A stretch of 64,000 nucleotides of DNA from Anaerocolumna sedimenticola (GCF_009931695.1 NZ_CP048000.1:3861501-3925500); one strand, 5' to 3'. Numbered from the stretch's first letter, positions 1-10,242 are shown. Notes: generated by a model from the sequence alone, not told the origin. A program made the numbers and translations.

Positions 1-1109
1 CCTGTTGCTCCTATAATAGCGGTAGTTTGGTGTTTCTTCGCGGTAAAACTTACATTTTCAAGTACATGACCTTTCCCTTCCGGATAGGTAAAACTGACAT
101 TTTTAAATTCAACATCAGGATCGAAATTTTCGTCATATATTAAGGTGTGCTTTTTATCTCTGATGGAAGGTTTCATGTCTAATACCTCTTTGATTCTGTT
201 GGCACTGACTGCGGCCCGAGGTATCATAATAAACATTACGGAAAGCATTAAAAACGCTGAAATAATCTGTATGGCATACTGCATAAATGCCATCATGGTA
301 CCGATATCGATATCCAGCTTAGAAATCTGTTTAGCACCAAACCAGACAATTAGTACAATAGTTATATTCATTATTAATGTCATTGTTGGCATCATTATTG
401 TCATAACACGGTTTACAAATAAATTAGTATTTGTTAATTCTTTATTTGCTTTATTAAACCGTTCGGCTTCAAATTTCTGTGTGTTAAAAGCTCGAATTAC
501 CAGCATACCTTCTAGATTTTCACGACTTACCAGATTTAGGCGGTCAATGAGAGTTTGTACCATTTTCATTTTGGGCATTGCAACTACAAAAATGAATATG
601 ATAAACATAAAAATTACAATCAGAGAAAGTACAATCATCCTGGATAGAGACAGGCTGCTTGAAACAGCCTTTATTGTCCCGCCGATACCAAGAATGGGTG
701 CATAAAAAAGTAATCTTACCATCATTACAATCAGTGACTGAATCTGGGTGATATCGTTAGTCGTTCGTGTAATTAAGGATGCCGTTGAAAATTTATCAAA
801 TTCTTCATTTGAAAAGCTCTGGACCTTTCGAAATACATCACTTCGCAAATCTCTTGACGTCCGTGCAGCCACTCTGGATGCAAAATAACCCACAGAAATA
901 GAACATAGGGTTCCGATAAGGCTGATTATCAGCATTTTCTTTCCTGTATCCAATATAAAATTAATATCACTGTTTATAACTCCTGTGTTAATTATATCAG
1001 ACATATAATCCGGCAATGTTAGTTCACACATTGCCTGGATAAAAAGAAGGATTACTGCCATCAGAACAAAAACCCAATAACGTGATATATATTTAAATAC
1101 TCTATCCAT
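1..1109 (-). CDS. ABC exporter, fused membrane/ATPase type (3' end off the window)
   Basis: This is the N-terminal part (about 369 residues) of a half-size ABC exporter of the multidrug/lipid type. A transmembrane segment directly after the start (residues about 10-35) opens a six-helix ABC membrane domain; typical exporter motifs such as the TRTTNDI stretch follow. Near the left edge the nucleotide-binding domain begins (FKNVSFTYPEGKG) and the reading stops inside the Walker A loop (GATG). The ATG at 1109 has an AAAGGGA ribosome site 7 bases upstream and lies 38 bp after the adaptor gene, so the two are probably co-transcribed. Exporters of this kind usually work as a heterodimer; the partner would lie beyond the edge. 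Substrate unknown. Confidence 0.88.
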   Translation of the reverse strand, partial: MDRVFKYISRYWVFVLMAVILLFIQAMCELTLPDYMSDIINTGVINSDINFILDTGKKMLIISLIGTLCSISVGYFASRVAARTSRDLRSDVFRKVQSFSNEEFDKFSTASLITRTTNDITQIQSLIVMMVRLLFYAPILGIGGTIKAVSSSLSLSRMIVLSLIVIFMFIIFIFVVAMPKMKMVQTLIDRLNLVSRENLEGMLVIRAFNTQKFEAERFNKANKELTNTNLFVNRVMTIMMPTMTLIMNITIVLIVWFGAKQISKLDIDIGTMMAFMQYAIQIISAFLMLSVMFIMIPRAAVSANRIKEVLDMKPSIRDKKHTLIYDENFDPDVEFKNVSFTYPEGKGHVLENVSFTAKKHQTTAIIGAT

Positions 1110-1147
1110 CTTGTGTCCCTTTCAAACTGTCATATTAGCTTGTGTTC

Positions 1148-2952
1148 TTATGGCCTGGAAGCTGTACCGTCCTCTTGGTTTTCGATACTTGTTTGTCCGT
1201 CCTGATTATTTTGAGTTTGTATTTCCGTTTGAACCGGAATTTGGTTTCCAAGAACAAAAAGTTCTTCTTCACCGGTTAATCCATTTACGATCTCCGTATA
1301 TTTACCATCTGTAAAGCCTGTCTCAACCTTAACTTCTTTAAACCCAACCGGCACATGATCAACTACTTCTTTAACCGCAGGGTCTTTAACATATACAACA
1401 TCTCCACGAATCAAAGCACCATTTGGAACTGTCATAACATCTTTTACTTCATTTATAATAATTTCACCCGTTACATTCATGCCCGGATATAATTCACCGA
1501 AATCATCTATTCTTACGGTAACCGGATATTCCGGCACACCGTTTGTGTATGTACTTTCCGGGCTTATATTAGTAACTACGCCATGAAAGGTAAAACCTTC
1601 TAAAGCATCCGAAGTTACGCTGACTTTCTGACCGACCTTAACTTTTTTAATATCCATTTCATCTACCGGCATATCAAACTTAACAGCAGATAAATCATAA
1701 ATAGTACAGAGTTTTGGTGTTGCAGTTCTGATCGTGTCACCTTCTAAAACGTCCTTACTGGCTACCAGACCGGAAATCGGAGCCGTTACACTATAATCCG
1801 TTTTATCATCTATGATATCCCCAGAGAAGTTTTCGCATCATCGATTTTTTCCTGTGCTTTTTCCAAAGTATTTTCTGCATTATCCATTACGTCTTTTGCA
1901 TTATCTACTTTATTCTGATAAGCATCCAACTGATCCTTATATGTATCGCTGTCTAATACGATCACTGTATATTTTTCTGATATCTTATCCCCTTCTTTTA
2001 TATTAAGTGAGTGAATTTCGCCAGCTTTATCCGCTGTTATTATCCCCTCTTCCAATACGTTAAAAGTTCCGTCATTACTGCTGTATAAATCACCGATTGA
2101 TGCGGTAGCTTTTGTACCGGCGGTTAAACCGCCCGGATTTTTAACCTTAATGGTTACCGTTTTAACTACACGGTTACCACTTAATACATCTTCAATATTA
2201 CTTATTTCCGTTACTTTTCCTTCTAATTTCTCATTGCTGTCGGTAACTTCTATTTTTGCAGTTTTTCCTATCAGAGATTGTTTTACATCAGATGAATTAA
2301 ACGGAATCTTTAGTTCCATGTAACTATTATCATAGATCTCAGCTATCTGAGTTCCAATCTGTATTTTATCTCCTTCATCAACAAATAAAGTTTTAACAAT
2401 ACCGGATTTTTTAGATTTAATGGTTAAATCACCATAGTCTTTTGCTGCATCGTCATAATCATTCAATGCATCATTATATTTCTGTATGGCTTCAGTATAT
2501 TTATCTTGTGCAAAGTTGTAATCTTCTTTTGCTCTTGGAACTGCATTTTCTGCGTTACGCAGTTTACTGTCTATATCGTCTGTTGTTATCTGATATAATA
2601 CATCATCTTTTTTAACCTGATCCCCTTCTTCAAAGTCGGCGGAGATTACGTCTCCAACCACCTGACTGGTTACCTCATAAATATTCAGAGGTTCTATGAC
2701 GCCGGTAGAAGAAAGTATATTCTGAATATCTCTGGTTTCAACTTTTACCGTATGTGTTACTTCTTTGGCATTTGATTTTTCCATTTTGCTGTTAATTCTG
2801 TTGAATATTAAAACTGTTATAAATATAAGAACTACAAGTAAAACCAAAGGCTTAAGGAAATTTAAACCTTTACCTTTATGGGTCGTGTTTAATGTTTCCT
2901 CAGATTTTTCAGTATTGGAAGACTTCTTTTTTGAATTGTTATCAATACCCAT
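1148..2952 (-). CDS. HlyD/MacA-like membrane fusion (adaptor) protein, frameshifted
   Basis: This adaptor links an ABC exporter to the cell envelope. Seen: one N-terminal membrane anchor (residues about 28-50), a first lipoyl-like half (VIEPLNIYEVTSQVVG then EEGDQVKKDDVLY), a charged coiled coil, a second lipoyl half, and a C-terminal beta-barrel part (YPGMNVTGEIIINEV). The frame breaks at the CCCC run 1819-1822: the upstream part (to 1810) ends at SLGIS-stop, while the next frame continues without a gap as DIIDDKTDYSVTAPISG. One extra base in the run restores about 600 residues. It starts with ATG at 2952 behind AAGGAGATG, 20 bp after the SLH gene. I read the break as a probable base-calling error rather than a dead gene. 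Confidence 0.85.
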
Positions 2953-2972
2953 CTTGTGTATTCATCTCCTTG

Positions 2973-5248
2973 TCAATCATTATTTTCTGCCACGATAACA
3001 CGTATTCTGCCGCCGGCGGACATAGTCTTGTCATAATAAGCAGTTAATTTATATTTCTTTAAGTTGGATACGTCACTTAAAGTGGATGTAGTGTACTTTC
3101 CGGCATCATGGAAAAATACAGCAACTTGATCTGCCAATTGATATTTTTGAGTACTATCCTGTACGGTATTTACCTCTAAGGATTTTACCTTTACCTCAGT
3201 TAGATCAACCATATCTTCTATCTTGGTAGAATCATCATCATCTAATATAAATCCTTTGGGTCCTATCTCAGTATCATAATAATCACCGGAAGCAGTTCCT
3301 GTCGTGCCATCTATGTTATATCCGTAATTCGTACTGTCGGCGCTGCTGTCTCCAATCTCCGTTAAAATTCCGTATTTGTAAACATCTCCTGTTACATTGC
3401 TTAATATTAATTTAGATATATCACCTGAGCTGTTTTTTTCATAGTAATAAACGGTATGACCCCCTAAAGATATATTAGCAAGTCTGGAAGCATTTACGGT
3501 AACATAACTTCCATCACAATAATCCAAAATCTTAACATTTGCTGCCAGCTCATCATTGCCTAATTTCTTTCCGTCACTCGAGAAAGCGTTATTACCAAAG
3601 GATACACTTCCTGACTGGTATCTTGTGACAGAGGCAATACCACCCGTATAAGTAACTCGTACAATGTCACCTTCCGTAAAATTATACGCTTTTATATCAT
3701 AATCCTGCTCATATTCATTTCCACTGGCATCTACGATTGTTACATAATTTGTGCTTACCAGTTCATCATTTTCATTGGTAATAACATGTTCGCCATGGTT
3801 AATAACGATTCCGGTAACCGTTACATTGTACTCATCAATCCCTAATACATCTACAACCGTATCATCCTTGCCTAAAATTAAAGTTACAACATCTCCTTCA
3901 TCCACTTTACCTAAGGAGGAGAATGCAACGGACATATCATTGGAGCCTAAGGTATATTCTTTTCCGCCCAGTTTAACGGAGGTGGGAGCTAAGCGGTTCG
4001 GTAAAATGGACTGTATGGAACCGGTAACCTTATTATCATAAGCCCATACGGATTTACAATGTCACCTTCAGTAAAATTATACGCTTTTATATCATAATCC
4101 TGCTCATATTCATTTCCACTGGCATCTACGATTGTTACATAATTTGTGCTTACCAGTTCATCATTTTCATTGGTAATAACATGTTCGCCATGGTTAATAA
4201 CGATTCCGGTAACCGTTACATTGTACTCATCAATCCCTAATACATCTACAACCGTATCATCCTTGCCTAAAATTAAAGTTACAACATCTCCTTCATCCAC
4301 TTTACCTAAGGAGGAGAATGCAACGGACATATCATTGGAGCCTAAGGTATATTCTTTTCCGCCCAGTTTAACGGAGGTGGGAGCTAAGCGGTTCGGTAAA
4401 ATGGACTGTATGGAACCGGTAACCTTATTATCATAAGCCCATACGGATTTTAAATCTTCCGAATAATAAACCACATCATTTTCCTGAATATCATTCAGGG
4501 TACCTAAGGTACCGTCTTTATAAAAAGTAGCATTGCCTAAGAAAAACGGTATTTGAGTCTTCCAGTCATTATCCACTAAGATAGGGCCTTCCAGGTTGGA
4601 ATTCACTAAAGATAAATAGTCCATTTCCCCTTTGGAATCAACCGTATATCCCAGAGTTTCCGCATAAATCTTACCGTCTTTGGTTTTCGCGGTTAAAGTG
4701 TTATAAAAAAGATTCGTGCAGTCTTTTCTGGTCAGTGCCTGTTTTTGTGTCTTTGTTATATTTTTGTCTAAGTCCTTGGACTCATACAACGCCATTTCAG
4801 CTGCACTGATGTTACCGGTAAAGTCGCTGTTGGTATATCCTAAAAGCTTTAAAACACCATTTACTGCTTCAATTAAGGTAATACTTTGAGATGGTTTAAA
4901 AGTTCCGTTCATGTAACCGGACATCCATCCCTGATTAATTGCTGTTTGTATGTATCCTGCCGCCCAATATTTTTTTGTTACATCTTTAAATAAAGATACA
5001 TTGCTTTTCGCAGAAGTCTGATCTTTTAAGGCTGACATATTCACTAACATCTGTGCATACTGCGCTCTTGTTACTTTAGCAGCCGGATTGGTGCTGTTAC
5101 CCTGATCCGTATCCATGATTTCTAAGGCTTCGATTACTTTTTCCACATTATTAGTACCGGAGGCAGCTTCCACCGGTTTTACCGGAACTGTAATTGTTCC
5201 AAACAGCATAATCACAGCAAGTAATAGAGTTAAAATTTTTCTTTGCAT
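2973..5248 (-). CDS. S-layer-homology (SLH) domain surface protein, disrupted by internal duplication
   Basis: A secreted, wall-anchored protein. It has a signal peptide (residues 1-28, ending PVEAAS) and then SLH motifs (VTRAQYAQMLVNM; YWAAGYIQTAINQGWMSGY; ITLIEAVNGVLKLLGY). The C-terminal part is a repetitive beta-rich region of no clear family. A 395-bp tandem duplication (3661-4055 and 4056-4450) is not a multiple of three, so the frame from 5248 runs off after entering the left copy and stops at 3989; the second half resumes in the left copy and ends at 2973. Collapsing one copy gives a continuous 626-residue protein. It is the first gene of an apparent operon with the adaptor and ABC exporter. 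Confidence 0.82.
3661..4450. repeat. 395-bp perfect-phase tandem duplication
   Basis: Bases 3661-4055 and 4056-4450 are the same sequence at an offset of 395 bases. I found one mismatch (C at 3675, A at 4070). The duplication lies inside the SLH gene and breaks its frame, because 395 is not divisible by three. It could be a recent genomic duplication or an assembly error. Confidence 0.95.
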
Positions 5249-5363
5249 CTTCAGTCTCCTTAATTTAACTTTATTATGTATTTACAAAAGATCATCACAT
5301 ATCTAATAACCTTTCCTTAAGGCTTAAGATATGTTCCCTCGTTGCCCAGTTAAAATTTGACCG

Positions 5364-5456
5364 TCAAAAGATGGCAGTTCTAACCATTGGTAAGAAGCTT
5401 TCCAATTTAGAATCCACACTTTCGTATTTCCAGTTAAACACAATACCCTTTTTCAT
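5364..5456 (-). CDS. possible 30-residue leader peptide or gene remnant
   Basis: A short open frame MKKGIVFNWKYES... ends with TGA at 5364. It is preceded by AGAGGTGTC and lies directly downstream of a perfect sigma-A promoter, before the SLH gene. I do not recognise it. It could be a leader peptide, the 5' stub of a lost gene, or chance. Confidence 0.3.
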   Translation of the reverse strand: MKKGIVFNWKYESVDSKLESFLPMVRTAIF

Positions 5457-5510
5457 ATGACACCTCTTTTCAAATCCGATTATGTGACACAGTGTTTCTT
5501 ACATTTCGTT

Positions 5511-5539
5511 ATTATAAGTGACATATTGTCTCTTGTCAA
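5511..5539 (-). promoter_or_regulatory. consensus sigma-A promoter of the SLH/export operon
   Basis: On the minus strand TTGACA (5539-5534) is followed after exactly 17 bases by TATAAT (5516-5511), a full match to the vegetative consensus. Copies of TGTCAC/TGTCAT occur at about 5517-5522, 5482-5487 and 5457-5461 and could be an operator repeat. Confidence 0.75.
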
Positions 5540-5542
5540 GAT

Positions 5543-5575
5543 AAAAAAATCAGAGGTATTTAAATAAACCTCTGA
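5543..5575 (-). terminator. Rho-independent terminator of the DUF445 gene
   Basis: An 8-bp perfect stem (TCAGAGGT at 5550-5557, ACCTCTGA at 5568-5575) with a 10-base loop is followed on the minus strand by seven T. It lies 25 bp after the DUF445 stop. Confidence 0.85.
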
Positions 5576-5600
5576 TAAAAAACATACATATGAACATAAT

Positions 5601-6491
5601 TTAAAATAACAAATTAATTAATCCTAACACAAATCCTATTACAGCCCCAAGGTTAACAACAGCCCCCAATTCCTTTTTCATAATAGAGAGAACAAGCTCC
5701 TCCACCTCTTTGGTATCCATTGCATTTACTTTTTCCTCTGCTATTTTGGAAAGGTTTAAAGACGTTAATATTTTTTCAGAATAATCAGTAATCAGCATAC
5801 GATAAACTTTTAGTATTGTTTCTTTTAATTCAACAGTATTAATGTGATCAAATAATGAGGATATGGTCTGTTGATTTAATTTTGTATATTCGTCCCGTAT
5901 AAGATTGTTTACTTTATCTTCTGCATGTTCTTCTATATATATATTAACTCGGTCTTTGATTGTATTTTCAATAGGTTCTAAAACAGAAGGGTTTAAAAAC
6001 ATTGCTAACATTGTACCCTGAACTTTTTCTACTACTGCTGACCTAACTTCAGCGGCTATAACTTGGCCTAAATTCATTGTAATTAGTTCATTGCTTATCT
6101 TTTGGGTTAACGTCTCTACAATATCCGATTCAAGCTTTATCTGGGCAGAATCGCCTATCATAGTATTTAATCTTACTTCCAAGGTAGTATTATCATCAGA
6201 TAATTTTTGGAAAATGAGATCGAGCTGTTTTCCGATTTCCTGTTCCTTATCAGGGGATAATAAAGTCTCTTTGATAATAACCGGATTTAAAAGATTATTT
6301 CCTACCACATTTCCAATAGCTTTAGCAAATCTGGCCTTCCCCCTTGGGATAATACCCGGTGTAAAGGGTATACGGTATTTTCCGATATAAACCGGGTTGA
6401 TCGGATGAAATAACATTTGAACTGCTATTAAGTTCGTAACATATCCAATAACTGCTCCCAGTGCAGGTCCAATTAAAATATTCCATTGCAT
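5601..6491 (-). CDS. DUF445 family membrane protein (YheB-like)
   Basis: A 296-residue membrane protein of the DUF445 family. The family hallmark is the N-terminus: a membrane segment (residues 4-25, GPALGAVIGYVTNLIAVQM) followed by LFHP, then PFTPGIIPRGKARFA. The middle is amphipathic and helical, without a known catalytic motif, and the protein ends in a second membrane segment (GAVIGFVLGLINLLF), so both ends are probably in the membrane. The B. subtilis relative YheB has no firm function that I know of. It stands alone, between its own terminator and the SHOCT gene. Confidence 0.85.
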   Translation of the reverse strand: MQWNILIGPALGAVIGYVTNLIAVQMLFHPINPVYIGKYRIPFTPGIIPRGKARFAKAIGNVVGNNLLNPVIIKETLLSPDKEQEIGKQLDLIFQKLSDDNTTLEVRLNTMIGDSAQIKLESDIVETLTQKISNELITMNLGQVIAAEVRSAVVEKVQGTMLAMFLNPSVLEPIENTIKDRVNIYIEEHAEDKVNNLIRDEYTKLNQQTISSLFDHINTVELKETILKVYRMLITDYSEKILTSLNLSKIAEEKVNAMDTKEVEELVLSIMKKELGAVVNLGAVIGFVLGLINLLF

Positions 6492-6664
6492 ATTAAAATC
6501 CCTCTTTCGTAATAAAAAATAAAGTCAAAAATAATATACTATCTGTAAATGAATATTACAAGTATAATTGCATAATTTATTATTTTATTTAATTCTTTGG
6601 TTATATAAGTAGATAGACGCTAACCAAGCTAAGTATTTTAAATATCATCTAATATTTGTTTCCG

Positions 6665-6908
6665 TTATTTATCATATTCATCTTCCGTTATTACATTTTT
6701 TTCATATTGAATATGTAATTCGTTTAACCTTTCTTCTGATGTTTTAGTGTTATTGTTTTTCTCCTGATTATAATCATTTTCAACATTATAGTCATCTTCA
6801 ATAACTATTTCATGAGTGGCAATGCCTTTGCTGGAAAATGCATTAACCCCACTGATAATAGTTATAACTAAAGCAAACAGTGTCCATAGAAGTCCCCTTC
6901 TTTCTCAT
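6665..6908 (-). CDS. SHOCT-domain small membrane protein, probably frameshifted
   Basis: This reading of about 80 residues ends in a typical SHOCT domain (SEERLNELHIQYEKNVITED) after one membrane segment (LLWTLFALVITIISGV). The domain frame has no start codon of its own. The only good start, ATG at 6908 behind GGGAG, is one frame off: removing one base near 6897-6903 gives MRKRGLLWTLFALV. It is therefore either a frameshift or a sequence error. SHOCT modules are thought to mediate oligomerisation or nucleic-acid contacts; the role here is unknown. Confidence 0.5.
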
Positions 6909-7237
6909 CGTTTTTCTCCCTTTTTCTATTATTTTGTAATACAAAAATATCACTGAATTTCTATGTTCTACGAAAGAAATATTAATTATTTATAGTATAC
7001 CAAATATCACAGATGGTACTACATAATTTACATTAGTCAATATTATTGTTGTAAACGGAAAAATCAACTGACCCGTCAATTTATGGCAAGTCAGTTGATT
7101 CTAAATATATATATAATGTTTACTATTTATTATTTTCTCTCTCGCTTTTTACTCTCTGTGACAACTGCTTTCCTTGTGTGAATCGTCTCTTTTGGATGTA
7201 GTGGTCATGCGAAAATTGAATATAATAAACTAATGAG
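6909..7237. other. intergenic, terminator only
   Basis: Apart from a hairpin terminator near 7055-7100 I see no gene here. The rest is AT-rich, with only very short open frames. Confidence 0.6.
7055..7100 (-). terminator. hairpin terminator after the 2H phosphoesterase gene
   Basis: AATCAACTGAC (7062-7072) pairs perfectly with GTCAGTTGATT (7090-7100). On the minus strand it is followed by TTTTCCG. It lies about 140 bp after the stop at 7238. Confidence 0.6.
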
Positions 7238-7801
7238 TTATATTTCGGCTACCTTATAACAGAAGTAAGTTCCTGGTTTTATACTGTCATCATCATAATA
7301 AAGTAGTCCAAGCCTATCAAATACAAAAGCTTTTTGATAATCTTTCTTTTTCATTTCAATGAATGCCTTTTCATAATTAACATAAGGAGCACCGCCGATT
7401 GCTATCGTCATATGAAATACATAATCGTCATCGTGCTCTGCAGGACATCGGCCAAAACGTTCTTCCAAACGCCAAAATAGATTATTTTGAATATCAGTTA
7501 ATTCAACTGATTTCACAGCGCTGATTGACATACACCCTGATGGATAACCTAAAACCTTACTTGGATGAATAGTAACCTCTTTGAATTTAACTGCGACTGG
7601 CTTTATATCCTTTGCAAATTGATCAAAGAATTCTTCGAATTGTACTAAATCAGGTATGGAAAAGGGCTGCTTCAAAGATACATGCTGGGGAAGCCTTGCC
7701 ATTTCAAACCCCAGGTTACCGGCTTTATGAGCTTCTAACATTAACTTTTTACCATAATTTTCGGCTTCATTATTGGCAATTAAAACAATTGTAGCTTTCA
7801 T
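7238..7801 (-). CDS. 2H phosphoesterase superfamily (2'-5' RNA ligase-like) protein
   Basis: A 187-residue protein with the two histidine motifs that define the 2H fold: H40-V-S42 (LPQHVSLKQPF) and H130-M-T132 (YVFHMTIAIGG). The spacing of about 90 residues and the length fit the 2'-5' RNA ligase / cyclic phosphodiesterase group. Members open 2',3'-cyclic phosphates or join 2'-5' ends; the true substrate here cannot be read from sequence. It starts with ATG behind TTGGAGGT and appears to be a single-gene unit. Confidence 0.8.
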   Translation of the reverse strand: MKATIVLIANNEAENYGKKLMLEAHKAGNLGFEMARLPQHVSLKQPFSIPDLVQFEEFFDQFAKDIKPVAVKFKEVTIHPSKVLGYPSGCMSISAVKSVELTDIQNNLFWRLEERFGRCPAEHDDDYVFHMTIAIGGAPYVNYEKAFIEMKKKDYQKAFVFDRLGLLYYDDDSIKPGTYFCYKVAEI

Positions 7802-7889
7802 GTTATCTCAAACCTCCAATTAATAAATGCTTCAGTGGGTAATTGCAAAATTCTTATTTTTTGAATCTACTATACCGCTAATTAAAATT

Positions 7890-9794
7890 TCAGAGCTTCT
7901 GGCCTTTAAGAGTTTCCTGTATTAATTTTATAAATTCTGAAAGGTTCATTTCACCCAGATTGCCTTTTTCAAGATTTCTGACAGATAACGTATCGCATTC
8001 TTTTTCTTTTTGACCAATGATTAACATATATGGTATCTTGTCAAGTTGTGCCTCACGGATTTTATATCCTATTTTTTCATCTCTCGTATCTATTTCACAC
8101 CTGTAACCGGCAGTTTTTAATTTTTTTATAACGGATTCAGCATATTCAATAAATCGATCAGATAACGGCAATATTTTTATTTGTACTGGAGACAGCCATA
8201 AAGGAAATTTGCCGGCATAGTGTTCAATTAATATACCGATAAAACGTTCTATGGATCCAAAAACAACCCGATGAATCATAATTGGTCTGTGCTTCTCTCC
8301 ATCATAGCCAGTATATTCTGCATGAAAGCGTAAGGGAAGTTGAAAATCAAGTTGAATTGTACCACATTGCCATGTCCGTCCGATGGAATCCTCCAAATGA
8401 AAATCAATTTTTGGACCATAAAAAGCTCCATCTCCCTCATTAATAATATAATCCATGTTAAGTTCAGTCAGAGCCTGCTTTAATCCATTTGTCGCAGTAT
8501 CCCAGTCTTCATCGCTGCCTATACTGTTTGCAGGACGGGTGGATAATTCTACATGGTACTTGAATCCAAATTTACTGTAAACCTCATCAATTAATTGGAT
8601 GACACCCTTTATTTCATCTGGTACTTGTTCTTCCGTCATGAAAATATGGGCATCATCCTGAGTAAAGCACCGTGCTCTCATCAATCCATGCAATACACCT
8701 GATTTTTCATGTCTGTGAACCAATCCCAATTCACCGATTCTGAGTGGAAATTCTTTATAGGAATGTGGGGTGGATTTATAAACCAGCATACATCCTGGGC
8801 AATTCATTGGCTTTATTGCATAATCCTCTTCATCAATAATAGTCGTATACATGTTTTCACGGTAATGATCCCAGTGGCCTGAAGTCTCCCAAAGCTCTCT
8901 GTTCAATATGGTTGGAGTTTCTATTTCAACATAACCCTCCCTTTCATGAATCATACGCCAATAGTCAATCAGAAGATTTTTTAGAATTACCCCTTTTGGA
9001 AGAAAGAAGGGAAATCCAGGTCCCTCATCCATAATAGAAAACAGTCCCATTTCCATCCCAACTCTTCGATGATCCCGCCTGCGGGCTTCTTCCAACTGCT
9101 CCAGATACTCCTCTAAATCACTGTTCTTTGGAAATGCTGTTCCATAAATACGTGTGAGCATTTTATTCTTCTCATTACCGCGCCAATAAGCTCCTGCAAT
9201 AGTCATAAGTTTGAATGCTTTTATGCTTATTGTACTTATTAAGTGTGGACCGGAACATAAATCAGTAAAATCTCCCTGCTCATAAAAACTTATTTCTGCG
9301 GTAACGGGTAAATCGTTTATCAATTCTACCTTATAGGGTTCGTTCTTTTCTGCCATAAGTTTAATTGCGTCTTCTCTGGATAAATAAAACCTGTGTAACT
9401 TAATATCCTCTTTTATTATTTTTCTCATTTCCTCTTCAAGTGCTAGTAAATGCCCTGCAGTAAAAACAAAATCAAACTCAAAATCATAATAAAATCCATC
9501 TGTAATTGCAGGTCCGATCGCTAACTTTGTGCTTGGATATAATCGTTTTACCGCCTGTGCCAAAATATGAGCTGTTGTGTGCCGAAAAGCTGCCCGCCCG
9601 TCGGTTTCTTTAAAGGTAAGGATATTTAAATAACAGTCAGACGTTATCATAGTTCTTAAATCGACAATATCTCCATTCAATTCTGCTGCACATGCATCTT
9701 TTTCCAATTGCCTATTCATCTCTTTGGCAAATTCAAAAATACTTTTTTCCTCATTTAGTTCCCGCTTGGAACCATCTTTCATTGTAATAATCAT
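7890..9794 (-). CDS. thrS: threonine--tRNA ligase
   Basis: Charges tRNA-Thr. Domains in order: TGS (MIITMKDGSKRELNEE, residues 1-60), the second editing/SAD domain (GPAITDGFYYDFEF), the class II core with zinc-binding Cys in MNCPGCM, and a C-terminal anticodon-binding domain. At 634 residues it has the normal bacterial length. The frame stays open upstream to 9860, but that stretch covers the T-box terminator, and AAGGAG (9810-9805) is 10 bases from the ATG at 9794 and only 1 base from the ATG at 9803, so I place the start at 9794. Expression is controlled by the T-box leader upstream. Confidence 0.96.
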   Translation of the reverse strand: MIITMKDGSKRELNEEKSIFEFAKEMNRQLEKDACAAELNGDIVDLRTMITSDCYLNILTFKETDGRAAFRHTTAHILAQAVKRLYPSTKLAIGPAITDGFYYDFEFDFVFTAGHLLALEEEMRKIIKEDIKLHRFYLSREDAIKLMAEKNEPYKVELINDLPVTAEISFYEQGDFTDLCSGPHLISTISIKAFKLMTIAGAYWRGNEKNKMLTRIYGTAFPKNSDLEEYLEQLEEARRRDHRRVGMEMGLFSIMDEGPGFPFFLPKGVILKNLLIDYWRMIHEREGYVEIETPTILNRELWETSGHWDHYRENMYTTIIDEEDYAIKPMNCPGCMLVYKSTPHSYKEFPLRIGELGLVHRHEKSGVLHGLMRARCFTQDDAHIFMTEEQVPDEIKGVIQLIDEVYSKFGFKYHVELSTRPANSIGSDEDWDTATNGLKQALTELNMDYIINEGDGAFYGPKIDFHLEDSIGRTWQCGTIQLDFQLPLRFHAEYTGYDGEKHRPIMIHRVVFGSIERFIGILIEHYAGKFPLWLSPVQIKILPLSDRFIEYAESVIKKLKTAGYRCEIDTRDEKIGYKIREAQLDKIPYMLIIGQKEKECDTLSVRNLEKGNLGEMNLSEFIKLIQETLKGQKL

Positions 9795-9850
9795 TTCTTG
9801 CATTCTCCTTTCGATTCTTGTTAAATAAATACGAATGAAACGATAACATA

Positions 9851-10133
9851 AGAAAAGCACCCCAAGGAAATGACATCAGCCATTTACTTAAGGGTGCATA
9901 AATTATAAATGCACGGTTCCACCTTAACTTTTTACTTCAGATTCTAACAAATCCTATTCTTTAACGCAGACATACGGTAACACATACTAATTACATAACG
10001 TAATTCATTCAATGCTACAGCTCAGGAATGGTTTTCATCTATACTCTTTCATAAAGAACTTCCACCAAATGTTCTTCTCTCTGGATGTTTCCTACAGATT
10101 ACTCTTTTCCGTCATCGCTTTTCCTATGTTATT
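9851..10133 (-). promoter_or_regulatory. T-box leader (threonine) of thrS
   Basis: On the minus strand the leader opens with the stem I signature AGCGATGACGGAAAAGAGTA, has a candidate specifier codon ACC (Thr) at 10032-10030 in the context AAAACCATTCC, and carries the T-box sequence AAGGTGGAACCGTGC at 9925-9911, which pairs with the uncharged tRNA end. It closes with a terminator (GCACCC at 9897-9892 pairing with GGGTGC, then TTTTCTT) just before thrS. Uncharged tRNA-Thr should favour read-through. Confidence 0.93.
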
Positions 10134-10139
10134 ATTAAT

Positions 10140-10167
10140 ATAATATCATTCTTCCTTAATTTGTCAA
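10140..10167 (-). promoter_or_regulatory. thrS promoter
   Basis: TTGACA (10167-10162) and TATTAT (10145-10140) on the minus strand are 16 bases apart and lie directly upstream of the T-box leader. Confidence 0.65.
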
Positions 10168-10242
10168 GGATAAATTACACTGTAATTGTTATTTTAATAG
10201 GTATAGTAACAGAATATTTCTACTTTTGATTATTACTCACAT

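Noticed and set aside
1111-1314. A 67-codon plus-strand frame at the end of the adaptor gene
   Set aside because: It is antisense to a well-supported coding frame and has no ribosome site.
3751-4436. Two identical 96-codon plus-strand frames
   Set aside because: They are antisense shadows of the duplicated SLH coding segment; their identity only reflects the 395-bp repeat.
9795-9860. Longer N-terminus of thrS
   Set aside because: The extra codons cover the T-box terminator and the ribosome site; the TGS domain starts at the ATG at 9794.
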